Below, in pieces: positions 44,930 to 56,198 of a stretch of 64,000 bases of DNA (position 1 is the stretch's first letter; the number at the start of each line of letters is the position of its first letter). Where the stretch lies: assembly GCA_030272155.1 (NCBI GenBank), contig CP126200.1:3968001-4032000 (forward strand). The letters run 5' to 3'. The position numbers were made by a program, and so were the translations under genes. The notes beneath the pieces are model-generated. The model had not been told where the DNA came from, ran no database searches, and saw only the letters and a list, made by a program, of their open reading frames with translations. The DNA comes from Tetradesmus obliquus (Eukaryota > Chlorophyta > Chlorophyceae > Sphaeropleales > Scenedesmaceae).

Positions 44930-46070
44930 CCAGAGAAGCCTCTGTACGTAAGGCATGACATTGGTTATGCTAGCATAACCGTCTGCCTGACACACAACAC
45001 GCACACTCACACTAGTGGTTGGCATGTCACATGAATGCAGGTGCCAACAATAGCAGGCTGCAGCATGCTTAGCAGCAGACGATCATGCACACAAACATCC
45101 ACAGACAGAACTGCAAATCACCAGCATGATCAGATACAGGCCTAGGGACTGCTGTGTGACACAGGCTCCATACACCCCTGCCGTCTATAGAAGAAGAGTA
45201 TTTATGATATATACTGTTCATTATCTCATGTTTAGGCGGCGTTTTGCATCTGCAGCGCACTGGATCTGGCAACCAGCTCATCTCCAAGGCAGCTTACCTG
45301 TGTTGCCGCGGTGCATTTGGATTGAGCTTGTCTTCAGCTCCAGTCATGTGGCCAGCAGCTGCTGCTGCCAGCACGGAGTGCTGCTGATGTCAAGCTGGCT
45401 GTGATCTGTACAGCCTCAGCAACGGCGCTGTACTGCCTGCAGTGTTGCCCGGCAGCCAAGCAGAACCAGCTGCAGCAGCAGCAGGTGTGCTGTTGGGGCG
45501 GAATATGGCTTTCCCACTGCTGTTGATGTTGCTGCTGTTGCGGACGGCGGTGGAGTCGGCTGCAAGTTGCCTGCAGCCTGTGTTGTGCTGCTGTGGTGGC
45601 TGCAGCACCGCCCATGCTGCGCGTGACGCTGTTTGCCACAGTGCTGATGACACCGGCACTCAGCAGCTGATGGTGGCATTAGCTGTCACTGCACAGCGCT
45701 CGATGGGCGCTGTGTTGCCTTGAGCCTGCATTGCATTTGATGACAGTAACAGCAGAAGTTGTGTCTTGATGATGATCAGCACACACCATGTATGTGTCAA
45801 GAGCATATCGACAGAATGAGGCGTGCCTGTGGGCACACAGTGTGCCAGCAGCAGCAGCAGCAGCAGCAGCATCACCTGCAACAGCCTGAATGGACTCAGC
45901 ATGCTGCACTCTTCATCTTGTAAAACAAGCAGGGAAGCCATCAAGCACTGCATGCTTGCCCACACCTATTCACTGTGCAGTTCCAGCAACACTGTGATCA
46001 CGCCACTGCCCCAAACCTGTCGTCTGTCGCTTGTTACTTGTTACTTGTCATTTGTCATGCTGCAGCCCAC

Positions 46071-48112
46071 CTGCCACTGCATCATGAGCTCTGTGGCTGC
46101 AGGTCCTTTGGCAGCTAGCTGCTGCAGGGCCTGACCAGGCATCATGACAAGCGCCAGCAGCAGCCGGTGCGTCACAGCGTTCTGCACAAGCACAACAACA
46201 CCAGCAGCAGCAGCAAGTGCCCCCATACAACTGAGTGCGCGTGTGAATGCTCCGATTTGGAGCGGATCTATCAGGATGCTAGCAGATAGCGTTTGCCGGT
46301 AGGTCATGCCTTAGCCACCACACCTGCCTGCTGGAATAGATAGATAGAGGGGTTACACGGTGTGTTCATGCGGCATACGCCACCACAGACACCTGGTAAG
46401 ATAGGAAGCTGCAAGCAGCTCAGCTCGGGCTGTCACTCTGAGGTTTTAACCTGCCTGCTGTGCTGCTTCCCAACACCCCACTAGGCCCCGTATTTGAGGC
46501 AGCTGCAACCGCCACATCAAATACGCTCAAAAAGGCACACTTGCAGCGTTGCATACACTCGCAACTCGTGGCCAGTAGCCGCAGCGCACGCACCTGCCAC
46601 GGGAGCGTCATTAGCTCCCGCTGCACCAGCCGTGGAGGCCCATCATGCCGCTCCTCCAGGCTCACTCCAGCCTGCTTTGACACCACCACAGGCAGCCGCC
46701 ACACCTGCGACAGCTCTGTCAGCAGCGCAGCAGCAGCAGCCTGCACCCGCTGCGCCGACAGGCCTGCTGCTGCTGCTGCTGCTGCGACAGGGCCTTGGAA
46801 GCCGGGTGTGTATGGAGGTGCTGCTGCTGCTGAGCTGGTCAAGTTGTGACTGCCGCTGCTGCTGGCGGCGGCTGCTCTGTCGTGCCATACGAATGCTGAG
46901 ATGTTGTCCACCAGCAGCAGCCTGCAGCGCCCCTGTTTCATAACAAATGCATGCTCATACAAGGCAGCGCATCCTGCTAATAGTTGACTGCATGCGCGTG
47001 GCTCAGCCAGGCGGCATCAGAAGCACACAGACTGACTCGGAGCGCTGCATGCCGGCATGACAGCAGCCAGGCAGCAAGTGCTGGCAGCTGCTGCAACAGT
47101 AGTGCGTGCAAGCAGAGCTGCGCTGTGCTTGTCTGACAAGCGCGCACTAGGACCGCGCATGATGTCCCTGTTGGTAAGATCATGTCCGCGCATAATCATG
47201 TCCCTGTTGGTATGATCATGTCCCTGTTGGTGCAATCATGCCCCTGTTGGTGCAATCATGTCCCTGTTGGTTGCAGTGCCAAGCCTGCTGATCTGCAGCT
47301 GTGCCAGGCAGCCGGGCATGCTGTGCCGTGCATAGTTATTAGAACGTGCAAAATGATGCAGCCACGATCTTCTGGATGAATCTTGAACACTGTGCTTGCG
47401 TATCTGGCCCTGGCTTGTGGGCCTGCAGTCACCGGTTAAGAATCACCAGGTGGTTTGGGAGTGGCTCCCCTTTTTGGGCTCAACTCTTGAGAGTAAGCTT
47501 GCTAGAGAAGCTTGTTACTGATTGATTGTGCTTGCAGGAAGGGCCTCACCTGCAGCTTGTTACTGATTGATTGTGCTTGCAGGAAGGGCCTCACCTGCAG
47601 CTGAGCAAGGTAGCTGGACAAGCTGTTGAGCACCAGCAGCAGCTCCATGCTGCTAAAGCAGCGGAACTGCAGCAGGCCGGTGCAGCGCGCAGCAGACAGT
47701 GCAGACAGCGCGGACAAACAGAAACAGTACTGGAGTGAGCTTCGTGCATGCTGTCAGCATTAAACACAGAGCACCTATTGTGCAGCAGTGTGCTTGTTTT
47801 GACTTATGAAAAGAGAAAGAGAAGCGGGTCTACTTTGGGCGGGAGGTGTTGCCCAGCAAGGACAGTGTGTCATCTCACACGCAGATTACCCAGAGCGAGT
47901 TGCGGTGAGCTGGCATGCAGCAATGCTGATGCTTACACCACGTCCGCAAGCTACACTGCTCAACAGTGTAAGAGCTGGCAAGGATTGCAGAGCACTGTGT
48001 GGCCCTGTGCAGGTTGAAACATGCACACGTTACACACCACATGCATCCGGCACTCACCAAGTGAAAACGCTCTAGAGCAGTCCCCAGCTGTTGTAGGGAC
48101 TGTGTGGCAACT

Positions 48113-48145
<33 letters not shown>

Positions 48146-49433
48146 ACAATCACAGCAGTGCTCGAATGGGACAGCCGGTCTTTTCTTATGCAGTGCTTGC
48201 CCGCCACACGGCAGCCATCACAGCAGCAAAACCAACTGCAAACAAAACCTGGCAGGAACGCAGGAGCATTGTTTGTTTGTTCACAGCAAGCTAGCCAGCA
48301 GAGGTAATTGACTATGTCTCCTGATGACATGCAAAACTTTGCTGAACTGAGAACCTTACCTGCTGACGGGGGCAAGCGGCCCGTCACTAGCTGCAGGGCA
48401 GACAGTATACACCAGCGTTGCAGACAGCAGGTCAGCAGCACTGCTAAAGGCTGAGATGTGGTCACCTGATAAAGGCAGTGTCTGTGGCCTGCAGGGTTCT
48501 GCAATACTGGTGGGTCCAATGTGAGGTCCTGCATGCTGCACTGCATGTGAAGTGTTTGAAAGGCGCAGTACAGAACTGCAGGACTGTACACAACATGCAG
48601 CACACTAGTGGTACAACTTACAGACTAGAGCTGCACTGTGGCCTGCATAGCACAGCTGCCAAGGTGGCTGAGTGTGATTCTGGCATGCAATTGATGCGCT
48701 GCAGTGCTACAGCAGCGCACCTGCAACAGCCGTAAGGTGTCAAACTTGCCATCACAGTCAATCACCACTACGTGCTCTGCTTGCAGGAAACACAGGGAGA
48801 GAAGGTAGCCGGGGTCAAAGTGCAGTCAGCAAGTCAACATCTGGTGGATCGTTGAAGCACTGTGTACTGTGCTTAGTCAACTCTTCAGCTATGGCAGCGA
48901 AAGCATTCCACAAGTGCTTTACAGACAGGATGTTTCTGTGAAGACAGATGATCACAGAAAAGCGAACGAGGCGGTTGCCTCAGTAAAGTCAGACCTGCTG
49001 CAGTAGAGAACCAGATTGTGCTTGACGCATTAGCACAAGCAGCTATGACACATCCAGGCTGGAGCATCCTCACCCTGCTCCTCTGTTTGGCCTCCTGCTG
49101 CTGCTGCTGCTGCTGTTGCTGCTGCTGCCTTGGTCATGATGTTCGCTGCGATCTGCAGCAGGTGCAGACGAGCTAGCCTGATCAGACACAGACTACTGCT
49201 TATGCGGGATATCAGCACATTCGCTGCCTGCCGACTTGTACCTCTGTGAGGATCTCCGTCTTTTCAGTGCCCGCGGGACCAATGATTTCCAGCAGATGGC
49301 CAGGGCGCAGCTTGACGTGCTTATCCAGGAAAGGCAGGCCCGTGGATACAGCTTCGCGGAACTGTCGAGCGAGGAACTCAGCAGCTGTCTCGTCGGGCGT
49401 CACCCACTTCAGGAGCAGGTCCTCTGCAGCCAT
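46071..49433 (-). CDS. XRCC2: XRCC2, RAD51-paralog DNA repair protein (C-terminal exon not found)
   Basis: Seven exons on the minus strand: 49433-49242, 49152-49074, 48776-48721, 48099-48058, 47666-47595, 46932-46594 and 46181-46071. Phases agree throughout, giving 297 residues before the missing end. XRCC2 works in homologous recombination with RAD51D in the BCDX2 complex. Recognisable blocks are PGHLLEIIGPAGTEKTEILT (Walker A region), EHVVVIDCDGKFDTLRLLQ, ERFHLFRCFSSMELLLVLNS, CRLLLVDNISAFVWHDR (Walker B region), RLPVVVSKQAGVS and WQNAVTHRLLL, in the same order as human XRCC2. Walker A has Glu57 in place of the invariant Gly. Exon 3 has a tandem AAG/CAG acceptor. The start is ATG 49433 (MAAEDLLLKW). 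The last exon should lie left of 46071. Confidence 0.88.
46340..46451. repeat. 111-bp dispersed repeat, copy 2
   Basis: Second copy of the repeat at 44819, here inside the XRCC2 intron before the QNAVTHR exon. It differs by a few substitutions and a one-base insertion. Confidence 0.93.
47160..47275 (+). repeat. 20-bp tandem repeat in an XRCC2 intron
   Basis: About five units of AATCATGTCCCTGTTGGTGC with small changes, in the intron between the FRCFSS and LLLVDN exons. Confidence 0.88.
47512..47600 (-). repeat. 45-bp tandem copy of an XRCC2 exon end and donor
   Basis: A 45-bp unit (CTTGTTACTGATTGATTGTG, CTTGCAGGAAGGGCC, then TCACCTGCAG) is duplicated exactly. The right-hand copy contains the real exon end at 47595 with its CAG|GTGAGG donor; the left-hand copy carries a second identical donor. 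Confidence 0.9.
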
Positions 49434-50251
49434 TACTGATCTACTTTTGATCAACTTTTGCGTGTCCTCAGGCTAGGAATGGGTCTCAACACGTAACAGT
49501 AAATGTCGTCAACTTGATAACGGCGAAGGATGGGGGCAGGAAGTGCATGGCTGGCCTGTCACGAATCAAAGCAGGTTGCCAAACCCTACTAACATTGGGT
49601 GTAAAGGGTCTGCTAACATTGGGTAGTAAGAGGTACAGGAGATACACTTTTGCAATAGCTGAATGCAGCATATTGCTGGGTGCCTGCCAGAGCAGTCACA
49701 GTGACAAGTAGAGGTGTTACAAGCCCGCAAAATCCCACAATGCTCCAGCCCCCACTTACCACTCTGCCCCTCCTGTCCTCCAGGAACACACACTGATCAG
49801 ACAGAATTGAAGGGAGGGCTGGAGCAAGCTAACCCTTTGCACCCATACCACAGGCCCAGAGTAGCAGGCACATCATGCTAAGGGCTGTAAGCCCTTTCAA
49901 AACCCCAGCTACTGCATACCACTTGCACACAACCGGCACCACCCGAAACGTGTGCCTGCCAGGCGCGCTTGGGCTGTATGAAACACCGTCGCTGCAGCAA
50001 GATTGCTGCCACAGGCGCTGCCAACAGCCTAAAGGCAAGACCGTGATTGCTACTGCTGCAGCACGTAGCTGATGCACTGCTGCTGCTGCTGCTGTTGCTG
50101 TGCTTGCTGAACGTTCTTGCTCGTCAGAGCGCTGTCACTGCTGCGCCTGAGAGCAACATGCTGCCGCTGCTGGTCCAAGCGATGTGTAGCTTGCTGAACG
50201 TCATCGCTTGCTACCTGTGTTGCCGTCGCTGCTGCTGCTGCTGCTGCTGCT
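49434..50251. other. Gap between XRCC2 and the small plastid membrane protein gene
   Basis: No gene is recognisable. It combines the XRCC2 5' flank and the 3' flank of the next minus-strand gene. A 12-bp element (CTAACATTGGGT) occurs twice near 49590-49625. Confidence 0.45.
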
Positions 50252-51973
50252 TCAGCTGAGCGTGGCTGGCTCCGTGTCCTTGCTCTTCAGCTGAGCTGCC
50301 ACCTCATCAATAGATGCGTTGAGCTGCGCAATCTTGTCTATCAGGTCCTGCAAGGCACCCACAGCAACCATGATGGCAGCTACAACTTGTTAGCACACAC
50401 ACTGTAATGGCTGCCTCCCATTCCGCCAAAAGATGCAAGCAGCTGACCCCAGTTATGATCGTGGTACACGTTGCCAAGCAACAGCGGGAGGAACAGCCAT
50501 CAATGACGCTTGGATGTGTCTGCTTGATGTTTTGTACAGCCGGACCCCTCGGCATGCGCATGTGCAGCAGCAGCAGCATCGCACTAAGGCAGGCTGCCCG
50601 CTGCCAGCTGTGTAACACCGATGTGTTACAATATGTTACTAACATATGTCACTAACGCACCTGCTTGGTTGCCTCGGGGTCCTTGGGGGCCTCATCCTCA
50701 AGGAAGCGTGGCAGCCGCAGCCGTGCATCCTCGTTCAGCAGCGTCTTGCTGATCTGCAGCGGGACATAATGAACAGACACATACACAGCATTGTAGAGAG
50801 AGGCAAGGAGGCAATAGGCGTGTCATCTAAAATGCAATCACCATGCTGTTTGTTATCAAGTGTCTTGCTGATATGCAGCGGGGCATAATGAACAAAACAC
50901 ATACACAGCATCGTAAAGAGAGGCAAGGAGGCAACAGGCGTGTCTTCTGAAATGCCATCACCATGCTGTTTTTTACCGAGCGTCTTGCTGATATGCAGCG
51001 GGACATAATGAACAAAACACACACACGCAGCTTTGTACAATGACGCAAGGAGGCAACACGCATGACACTGAGATGCAATCACCATGCTGTTTGTCACCAA
51101 GCGTCTTGCCGACATGCAGCGCGGAAGAAGACAAACCAATATACACAGCAGGAAGGTGCAACAATGCTGCCAATCACAAAGACATGCTGCTGCCATGCTG
51201 CTGTCGTGCTGCTGCCATCTGGTGCTGCTGCATGTCTCACCGGGCCGCCAGCAGGCAGGCCAGCGCGCCAAACACCATGGCGCAATCCTGCCAAGTAGCT
51301 GCTATCACGCTGTCATATGTTGCCATGCTGCTGCAATGCTGCTGCCGTGCAATCACCGTGCTGCTGCCACCTGGTGCTGCCACATCCTACCTGGGGCGCC
51401 AGCAGCAAATCCCAGCGCGCCAAACACCATGTCTCATTCCTGCTGCCACGTTGCAATTATGCTGCAACATCAAGTTCGATATGATATGCTGTCGTGCTGC
51501 TGCCATCTGGTGCTGCTGCATGTCTCACCTGGGGTGCCAGCAGCAAATCCCAGCACGCCAAACACCATGTCTCAATCCTGCTACCACGTTGCAATTATGC
51601 TGCAACATCAAGTACGATATGATATGCTGTCGTGCTGCTGCCATCTGGTGCTGCTGCATGTCTCACCGGGCCGCCAGGAGGCAGGCCAGTGCTCCACACA
51701 CCATGCCTCAATCCTGCTACAATGCTGCGATGCTGCGATTGTGCTGTAACATCAAGTACGATATGATATGCTGTCATGCTGCTGCCATCTGGTGCTGCCA
51801 TCAAAATCTTTTAACTTGAACCTTCAAAATGATATACTTGTTTTAGATACACTTTCAAACTCTTTCAAAAACACCCCACCTGGGGCGCCAGCAGGAAGCC
51901 GAGCGCGCCAAACACCACACCACCAACCACAAAGCCCGCCAGAAAGTTGGAGTCGCTGCCCCGCTCAGCCCTG

Positions 51974-52009
<36 letters not shown>

Positions 52010-52344
52010 GGCAACGTGTGATGTGCCGCTACCTGGCATGCACACGCCGCCCACTCACAACAATGCTGCGCGTGTATGCTGCTGCTAGATTAGGTGTGAA
52101 GGTTACACCCCCAGGCAAGCTGCTGTGGTGGCGATGTCTGATGCTTCGCGGTGGCTGCACTGTTGAACGCAGGCAGCGGCAATCGATTCAATCACTTCTG
52201 CAAAGCGCTGAGGGGGTGTGGCGCACCAGCGCACAACCACAGGGCGCGCAGACACACCCATGCCAGTGAATGTGTTGCTGATCTAGGCTTGTTAGTGACT
52301 GTGAACTCGCTCAACATGTAACGGATGCTGTGCTCAACTGGACG

Positions 52345-52385
<41 letters not shown>

Positions 52386-52503
52386 AGGCGTACCTTGCAG
52401 CTACTGTGCGGCGCCTAGACGCTCTGCAGGGTTGGCACCTGATGGGAGCAAGCAGTACCTGCGAGCTGCTGCTAGGGCGTGCTGTGAGGGTTGGCTGCAC
52501 CAT
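50252..52503 (-). CDS. Small plastid single-span membrane protein (inner-envelope type)
   Basis: Four exons on the minus strand: 52503-52394, 51970-51880, 50753-50661 and 50347-50252. Phases 2, 0 and 0 give 129 residues. Residues 1-37 (MVQPTLTARPSSSSQVLLAP, then ASRRRTVAAR) form a typical transit peptide. One glycine-rich membrane helix follows (NFLAGFVVGGVVFGALGFLL, then APQ). Then comes ISKTLLNEDARLRLPRFLED and a C-terminal amphipathic helix, DLIDKIAQLNASIDEVAAQL. The order resembles plant chloroplast inner-envelope proteins of the At1g42960 type; this is from memory and the function is unknown. Two of the three introns contain long tandem arrays of exon-edge copies. It diverges from the M20 peptidase gene 446 bases away. 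Confidence 0.83.
50742..51135 (-). repeat. 120-bp tandem array built on an exon acceptor
   Basis: The segment GTCTTGCTGATNTGCAGCGG (minus strand: CTGCAG|ATCAGCAAGAC, the real acceptor and start of exon 3) occurs at 50742, 50862, 50982 and 51102, exactly 120 bases apart. Each copy is followed by the same ACATAATGAACAAAACACAY spacer. Only the 50742 copy continues into the real exon. Confidence 0.95.
51180..51925 (-). repeat. About 135-bp tandem array built on an exon donor
   Basis: The end of exon 2 (minus strand: VFGALGF, then LAPQ|GTGGGG) is repeated near 51238, 51387, 51525 and 51661, with the real one at 51880-51925. Spacers share TATGCTGTCGTGCTGCTGCC and related sequence. Together with the 120-bp array this makes up nearly the whole 1126-base intron. 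Confidence 0.93.
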
Positions 52504-52949
52504 GCCAGCTGCTGCAGGCAGTCAAACATGCGCAGGTGCAGGTGAGTGTGCGCACAGCAGCAGCATCAGCAGCAGCAACCAGCAAGACAGAGCGCCGGGC
52601 TTCGACACCATGTCGTGCCGTTGAAATAAGTCGGTTATTAAAGATATCAGACGCCCGGTCATCCCAGTATTGGCTGCCGCATTCATGCTTGCCTACCTGG
52701 CTTGCACAAGAGGGCTGCCATTTGGCCGTGTGTGCTGTAGTAGAGCGGACAAACGACAGTGCTTGCGGTGATGAGTGAGCATATAGCTGTGTTGCCAGGA
52801 TTGCGGGATCATCCTGCTTTGCAGAAGGCGTTATGGACCTTGCCTGCGTGTCAGGTCATGAAACCCCAGTACATCTGCCAGTTGTCTCCTTCATTGGCTG
52901 GTAATATGTTTAAACTTGCTGTTGAATTCGGTGATTGCAATTATCCTCT

Positions 52950-55883
52950 ATGGCTTTAGCAAGCGGGCAAGCCCTTGTCTGGGCCGTGCTTGTTGGTGGG
53001 CTGTTTGCAGTTCCCATTGATGCTGATGTACTGGAGTTACGATCCGCAGCTCACCAGATCGCTCCATGGCTGGTGAAAGTCCGTCGCGAGTTTCATAAGT
53101 TCCCAGAGCTCATGTTCGAGGAACACAAGACCAGCGAGCACATAAGGTATCTGCTAAAGGAGATGGACGTATCAGTTGCTTATCCTTTCGCTAAGACGGG
53201 CGTGGTCGGCAAAATCGGCAAGGGCAAGCCAGTAGTGGCCCTGAGGGCAGACATTGATGCCCTGCCTGTGCAAGAGCCTGAGGGCGTGGAGTATAGGAGC
53301 AAGAACGAAGGCAGGATGCACGCATGCGGACATGATGGTGAGGATACAGCAATATGCAGGATGAAAAGGGCACCTGCATGTTGCACAGCCAGCCTGGCGT
53401 GACCTGACCTGGCAGCAGTAGCAGCTGTAGTGCCTGGGTGCTGGCTGTGCAGAGCTATGCTCGACACGGCATTGCAGGGCAGTCACGCAGAACACGATCT
53501 GCTGCCTTAGACCTGACCTTGAAATCAAAGCATACTACGGCCAGCGTTTCATCGACCTGCTGCCATGAGCATGTCGTCTGCTCCCCTTCACTGCAACTGC
53601 TGCGCTCCTTTACAGCTTCACATGCCTGTCCTGCCACTTACCAACTGCAGCGCACATGACGATGCTGCTGGGCGCTGCCAAGCTGCTCAAACAGCGCGAG
53701 CAGCAGCTGCAAGGCACCGTGCTGCTGGTCTTCCAGCCTGCAGAGGAGGGTGGAGCAGGAGCAGATGTCATGATCAAAGAGGGAGCCATTGAGGGAGCAT
53801 CTGCTGCATTTGGCTTCCATGTCATGCCCATGTGGCCCACTGGGCAGGTGGCACTGAAGACTGGCACCATCATGGCAGGGGTGGGTGCAGCAGCATGATT
53901 ATGACTGCTCCGAGTAGCCTCTGAGTAGGCCACATCTCGTGTGCTCGACAGCAGCTGCCATGCGCAGGCGTCACAGCATGCTGAGACAGTGGCTGGTTAT
54001 ACTGCTTGCTATCAGCAACCTTGGCAGCAGCAGTATGGCCAGCAGCAGGGATACTTCCAAGGCCGGCAATTTAGCCAGCAGTACAACCAGCAAGCAGTAT
54101 AACCAGCATGCTTAGACAGCGGCTGCCTCAACTGCGTGGGCGCATTGTGGGTGGGCATTTGTGACCGGAGTGTATGCAAAATCGAGTGCACACACGTGCA
54201 ACAGCCAGCAGGTGCACCAACAGCGACAGCCAAGCTCGTCCCTGATTATCTGCTTGTGGAAGGCCCACTGCGTAGAGAGTGATGTGCTGGCAACAGCTCA
54301 AGCCATCCGCATGTCCCTGCTGCTTGCATTGTGCAGCTGCCGCCGTAATCTTCCTGCAGCCCATGAGCCCACACATTTCCTGAACTGGCTGCAAACTCGC
54401 CTCTTTGCTGCGACCGTGCCTGCCACCTTGCTGCCGCTTCCTTTTCCTGCCGTGCTGTCCCCGCAGTCGCTCACATTCAAGTTCAATGTGGCAGGCAGGG
54501 GCGGCCATGCAGCCATGCCGCACCTCAATATTGACCCGGTGCCTGCGGCAGCGGCACTGGTGCAGGCGCTGCAGGTGCTGGTGTCGCGTGAGACGTCACC
54601 CCTCGGCAGCGCCGTGCTCAGCATCACGCAGCTGATGGTGCGTCTGCTGTGTGATCGTGCCATTAAAGCCGTATCCAGAATTAATCAGTCATCGCAGAAT
54701 CGTACATCTGTGAACCCTATGTTTGGTGTGTGCTGTGCGCTGAGCGCCTGCGTTGTCATGGCTGCTGACCGTCCTACCTGCTATCGCGTGATGTCCAAGG
54801 TTGCACATGTTGAGGCTTAGGTGCAGCCTGTCTCTCTTTCTCAATTTGTTGTTTGCTGGTTGTTGGTGTGGTGTTTGTATGTTTGCGGGCATATGTTCGC
54901 GGCTGTGGTGCTTGTTACGAAGCATTGCAAGAAACTTCGAGTTCAGAGCTGTAGGATGACACTCTGCGTTGCTGCTGGCCCGTGTTTGCAGACAAACAGT
55001 GACGCAGACAACATTATTCCTGACCATGTCACTCTGCGCGGCACGCTGCGTGCGCTGTCGCACGAGCACATGATGCTGCTGAAACAGCGCATCGAGGAGG
55101 CCGTGCCAGCAGTGGTGTCAGCATTCAGGTGGGTTCGGTTTGTAAAGATGGACAGTCTAGCATGAAAAAGCAAAGCTGCGCACCTTCAAGCAATGCTTGG
55201 CCAGGAGACCTCCCGCCCCAGGTCCCCCGACGCTCCACAATGCTTGTACCACATGCCTTTGGCGTGCTCGTAGGATAGTCTGTAGGTTAGCAGGAGAGCA
55301 CACGTCGCAGACTGCATACCTCACAGCAATCTGATAGTGCTGTTGGCTTGCTACTGTCAGGTAGTCTGTGACAGCAGACAGCAGACGTGTTGCAGTAGGC
55401 TAACGAGTGTCACTGTGTTGGTCTGGTGCTACCAAGCGCATTCTAAAACGCAGCAGTAACCTCATGCATCAAGTGCTGCTGCCATGCCGGCCTGTTAACT
55501 GCTGCGCTGCAGGTGCAACGGCAGCGTTGACTGGCAGCTCGAGCACCACCCTTACTATCCACCCACAGTGAATGATGCAGGCGCAGCAGCGTTTGCGCGT
55601 GGCGTGGCAGGTAGCCTGTTGGGCAGTGAAAATGTGAGGAGCTTTGCCCCAGCTTGGCTATGATGTAGTACTGATGACAAGCAGCTTACTTTCATAGTCG
55701 ACAGACGCCCCGGTTGCTGGATTGCAAGATTGCTTCCTGCAAGACAGAATTCCTGCAAGCCAGAATTGGCTGATGCCAGCTGGTACTTCATTTTCAGCAA
55801 GTGGTCGATGTGATGTGAGTGCTGCTGAGGGCGCTGCAACGCACTGCACCAGAACGTCTTGGCTTGTGTAGGTGTCACCTGAC

Positions 55884-55917
<34 letters not shown>

Positions 55918-56198
55918 AGGTGCTTGAGACAGAGCCCATCATGCCGGGCGAGGACTTCTCTTTCTTCACCATGACAGTGCCTTCAACATTCATGTTCCTG
56001 GGCATCCGCAATGAGACAGCCGGCTCCGTGCATAATCTGCACAACGTCAACTTCAAGGTAGACGAGGGAGTGCTGCCGATTGGTGCCGCGATGCACGCGT
56101 CGCTTGCAATGGAGTATCTGTCACGAGGGCAGGAGGGGTTTGGCAGCAAAGGCAGCAGGAGCAGCAGCAGCGGTGGTAGCAGCAGGGAAGAGTTGTAG
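52950..56198 (+). CDS. IAA-amino-acid hydrolase-like M20D metallopeptidase (ILR1/ILL family)
   Basis: Six exons: 52950-53337, 53651-53880, 54467-54637, 54992-55128, 55513-55633 and 55920-56198. Phases 1, 0, 0, 2 and 0 give 441 residues. Plant relatives release auxin from amino-acid conjugates; the substrate in an alga is uncertain. Residues 1-25 (MALASGQALVWAVLVGGLFA) are a signal peptide. Metal and catalytic motifs are complete: HACGHDAH (Cys126, His128), PAEEGGAGA, GFHVMP, the dimerisation-domain motif GRGGHAAMPH, and MPGEDFSFF with HNLHNVNF at the end. The chain ends SREEL, close to the KDEL/HDEL retrieval signals of plant relatives. The start is the ATG after an in-frame TTG. No exon-edge copies were noticed here. 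Confidence 0.95.

Larger units (their letters stand above)
42245..46070. other. Repeat-rich gap between the plastid gene and XRCC2
   Basis: No gene is recognisable. The region holds a long CAG tract (about 42645-42727), two tandem arrays (43393-43510 and 43521-43765), a 16-bp perfect hairpin (44007-44044), a 21-bp array (about 44491-44595), another CAG tract (44685-44719) and one copy of a 111-bp dispersed repeat (44819-44929). The C-terminal XRCC2 exon should lie in the last kilobase; a Ser/Ala-rich open stretch at 45390-45659 on the minus strand is a weak candidate. Confidence 0.6.

Noticed and set aside
45390-45659. Candidate last exon of XRCC2 (minus strand)
   Set aside because: Ser/Ala/Asn-rich and without resemblance to the XRCC2 C-terminus; no convincing in-phase acceptor, so not added to the model.
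47875-48603. 242-codon minus-strand open frame
   Set aside because: It spans XRCC2 introns in part; only 48058-48099 within the region fits XRCC2 and keeps the correct phase.
51040-51819. 259-codon plus-strand open frame with repeated Cys-rich segments
   Set aside because: Antisense to the tandem exon-edge arrays of the plastid membrane protein gene; the repetition explains the length.
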